In this document: in pieces, positions 62,132 to 64,000 of the stretch
How positions within the stretch are numbered: the stretch's first letter is position 1
How the letters are laid out: each line of letters opens with the position of its first letter
From: Trogon surrucura
Lineage: Eukaryota > Chordata > Aves > Trogoniformes > Trogonidae
Direction: 5' to 3'
Length of the DNA: 64,000 bases
Assembly: GCA_020746105.1 (NCBI GenBank)
Contig: CM036617.1
Coordinates: 158,356,912 to 158,420,911, forward strand
The notes under the pieces: generated by a model
Seen by the model: the letters and a program-made list of their open reading frames with translations, nothing else
The model's database searches: none
What the model was told of the DNA's origin: nothing
Program-made: the position numbers and the translations under genes

Positions 62132-62171
62132 TGTAGGGTTAATGGTTGGACTGTAGGGTTAATGGTTGGAC
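62132..62171 (+). repeat. 20-bp perfect tandem duplication in the CR1 3' UTR
   Basis: Units 62132-62151 and 62152-62171 are identical (TGTAGGGTTAATGGTTGGAC). They lie in the CR1 3' UTR just before the conserved TTGATGATC motif, so this looks like a local duplication within this copy. Confidence 0.9.
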
Positions 62172-62227
62172 TTGATGATCCCAAGGGTCTTTTCCAACCT
62201 GAACTGTTCTATGATTCTATGATTCTA

Positions 62228-64000
62228 AGTCTGAAGATTCAGTTTAGGTATGAGAAGCCTCACTGAGTGTAGTGCCTTGTCACCGTCTCGATGAAGGCAC
62301 TTCCCAGTTGATAAATGTGGGATTTTTTTATTGTGTTTTTATTTGGATTTTTTTTGCTTTCTGGCTTTTTCATTTACTTATTCTTGTTTTTTTTGTTAGA
62401 GGGTTTTTAGGTTTTTTTAAATTTTTTTTATTACACCTTAAATATTGCTATTTGCTGATCATAAGTGCTCTAAAATAATAAAGGTGCTAACAATATTTTA
62501 CTCATTGTAAGAATTGAACAGGGGCAGGTCTTGCCACATGGATAGTGGTCTCTATGCTCAGCAGAGATGTAGAAGTCTGAGTAAAATCTGAATCTTTTCT
62601 TCTTCTTGCACTAAACTTATTGTGTACCCTAGCAGCAAGCCTGATTCTACACTAGAAATGGAAGTACTTCCTGGTTATGCAATAGCAAAATGTGTTTTTG
62701 TATGAGGGGGCATGCCTACAAACTAAAAAGCATGGAAGCCACCTCTGGAATTTTATTACAATCAGTAGTAATTTCTTTCTTTTACAGCATGTTGTGTTAT
62801 AAGGCATACGCAGGACATTAGATGTGTGTTCAAAACAGTATCTTGGTTCTCTTCTCTCTTCCTCCATGTTTTCATTACCTACCACCAATTTTTTATCACT
62901 GATTTATGAAAGAGATTTCCACTTTTCCACAGTCCTTTAGATAGAAGTTGATTATTAATTTATATGTATTTGTTGATCTGGCAGGAATGGATGTGGTTAT
63001 ACTTTGCAATCGTCAGAGATGCTGCTGTTGGTGATGGTCAAGTCATTTGCCAATTCTCCAAGTTCCCTTTGGCATTGCTTTTCAGCTAGTATATTGGCTT
63101 CACATTTTGGGTTCGTCTCTGAATTTGTTTGGTATTTTGCAGAAGTTCAGACTGGATTGAAAAGTTCCTGTAGTGACTGATAGCTGAGCTCCTTTGAAGA
63201 ACTGATAAAGGCACTCATAGCTATCAATTTTAATTTTAGGGGAATCCAAGATGAAATCTGGATTCATGAGATTTCTGAAAGATCTAATAAAATCTCCCTT
63301 GTTTGTCCAACTTGGGAAAGATTTGCTAATAACTTCATTCCCTTTACCAAAGTTTCACAGTTTTCGGCCGTTCTTTACCTGTAGAAGTTTGTTACATTGC
63401 AGACCAAAACCTTAAATAAGCCAATTGCCGTTCTTCACCGATCAATTCCAAGGCAACCAGTTACTGTGCCAATATCAGTAGATCTTGCCTGTGTTTACCT
63501 TCCAACTTTATTGATATACTGCAAGATACGTTATTGCTGAACCTATTGCTAGGGTCTCCTAAATCAAGTTGTCTGATAGAGAAGAGGTTGCAACAACTCT
63601 ATGCTCACAGGCCCAACTAGCTGTGAGGCTGAGCATGTATTCCCAAAAGATGTGTACACAAACATGCATACACAGTTTCACTCATATATATACATACAGA
63701 CATAAACACTCATCAGTTATGCAGAAGCAAACAACATCAACAGCCTCATATTCCCATTTCTGAGTGATCAGGATGAAGGTCTGTTAGTGGGAAATACATA
63801 CAAACATGCAATGTGGGTCCATCTGTTACGTGGCTATGAAGAAGTTAAATGTTATATTGCAGTAGCTCTGACATTGAGTAGACTGCTTGCATGTACTGAG
63901 GAAAGACAAATATGTACACAGCGTCTAGAAGTAGGAGGATTATTCTTGAACCTATCATAGATGATTAGTAAAGGAACTTCTAATCGAGAGTTGACCATCC
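62228..64000. other. Intergenic right edge, no gene recognised
   Basis: AT-rich non-coding DNA. A T-rich tract lies near 62324-62430, and a CATA/CACA/TATA-rich stretch at about 63650-63710 is a weak microsatellite. No exon, RNA gene or named repeat was recognised. Confidence 0.6.

Larger units (their letters stand above)
61452..62227 (+). mobile_element. CR1 LINE 3' end, interrupted by an LTR
   Basis: A CR1 copy in plus orientation split by the solo LTR at 61588-61964. The left part (61452-61587) covers the GGAGGCTGAGGGGGGACCTC to AATGGGTTCAAGTTGCAACAG section. The right part (61965-62227) continues GGCAAGTTTAGACTGGACAT and encodes an undamaged ORF2 C-terminus ending in [17 protein letters not shown], with a stop at 62115-62117. 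The 3' UTR holds a perfect 20-bp tandem duplication (62132-62171), and the tail has ATTCTATG-type octamers at about 62207-62225. Confidence 0.94.

Noticed and set aside
1-64000. CRISPR arrays, operons, phage or other prokaryotic systems; tRNA and rRNA genes
   Set aside because: No regularly spaced direct repeats, no dense same-strand coding, and no tRNA or rRNA pattern was seen. The window is vertebrate intron and intergenic DNA.

Overview
The window looks like bird nuclear DNA. It has CR1 LINE 3' ends that carry the ATTCTATG-type octamer tail typical of birds, an alpharetrovirus-like solo LTR, a CpG-island promoter and a spliced vertebrate gene. Nothing suggests a bacterial, phage or organellar source. 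The species cannot be fixed from the sequence alone.

Only one gene can be named with confidence: AKR1D1 (delta4-3-oxosteroid 5-beta-reductase), on the minus strand. Its first three coding exons are present: exon 1 at 23599-23691, exon 2 at 6579-6746 and exon 3 at 2063-2179. Each has canonical splice sites, all junctions are phase 0, and together they give residues 1-126 of about 326. Asp53, Tyr58, Lys87 and Glu120 fall at exactly the family positions. Glu120 in place of histidine marks a 5-beta-reductase rather than an AKR1C-type hydroxysteroid dehydrogenase. Exons 4 onward lie left of position 1. Exon 1 sits in a CpG island at about 23030-24210 that also holds the 5' UTR and promoter.

Layout: 1-2062 is the start of intron 3; 2180-6578 is intron 2; 6747-23598 is intron 1 (16.9 kb), which holds two CR1 copies, a CR1 tail remnant and two CpG-enriched patches; 23692-24210 is 5' UTR and promoter; 24211-64000 is 5' flanking or intergenic DNA in which no known exon was recognised. 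The flank holds CR1 copies at about 44633-45000, 46500-46605, 54473-54525, 60687-60981 and 61452-62227. The last is interrupted by a 377-bp solo LTR with a perfect 6-bp target duplication. A decayed LTR lies at about 48284-48760.

The hunt found no new defence or biosynthetic system, and the window does not look like one. The points most worth a second look are an exon-shaped open segment at 35130-35254, a small isolated CpG cluster with a CCAAT box, ATG and splice donor at 47225-47380, CpG-enriched patches inside AKR1D1 intron 1, the LTR nested in CR1, and the CpG-island promoter of a steroid or bile-acid enzyme gene.
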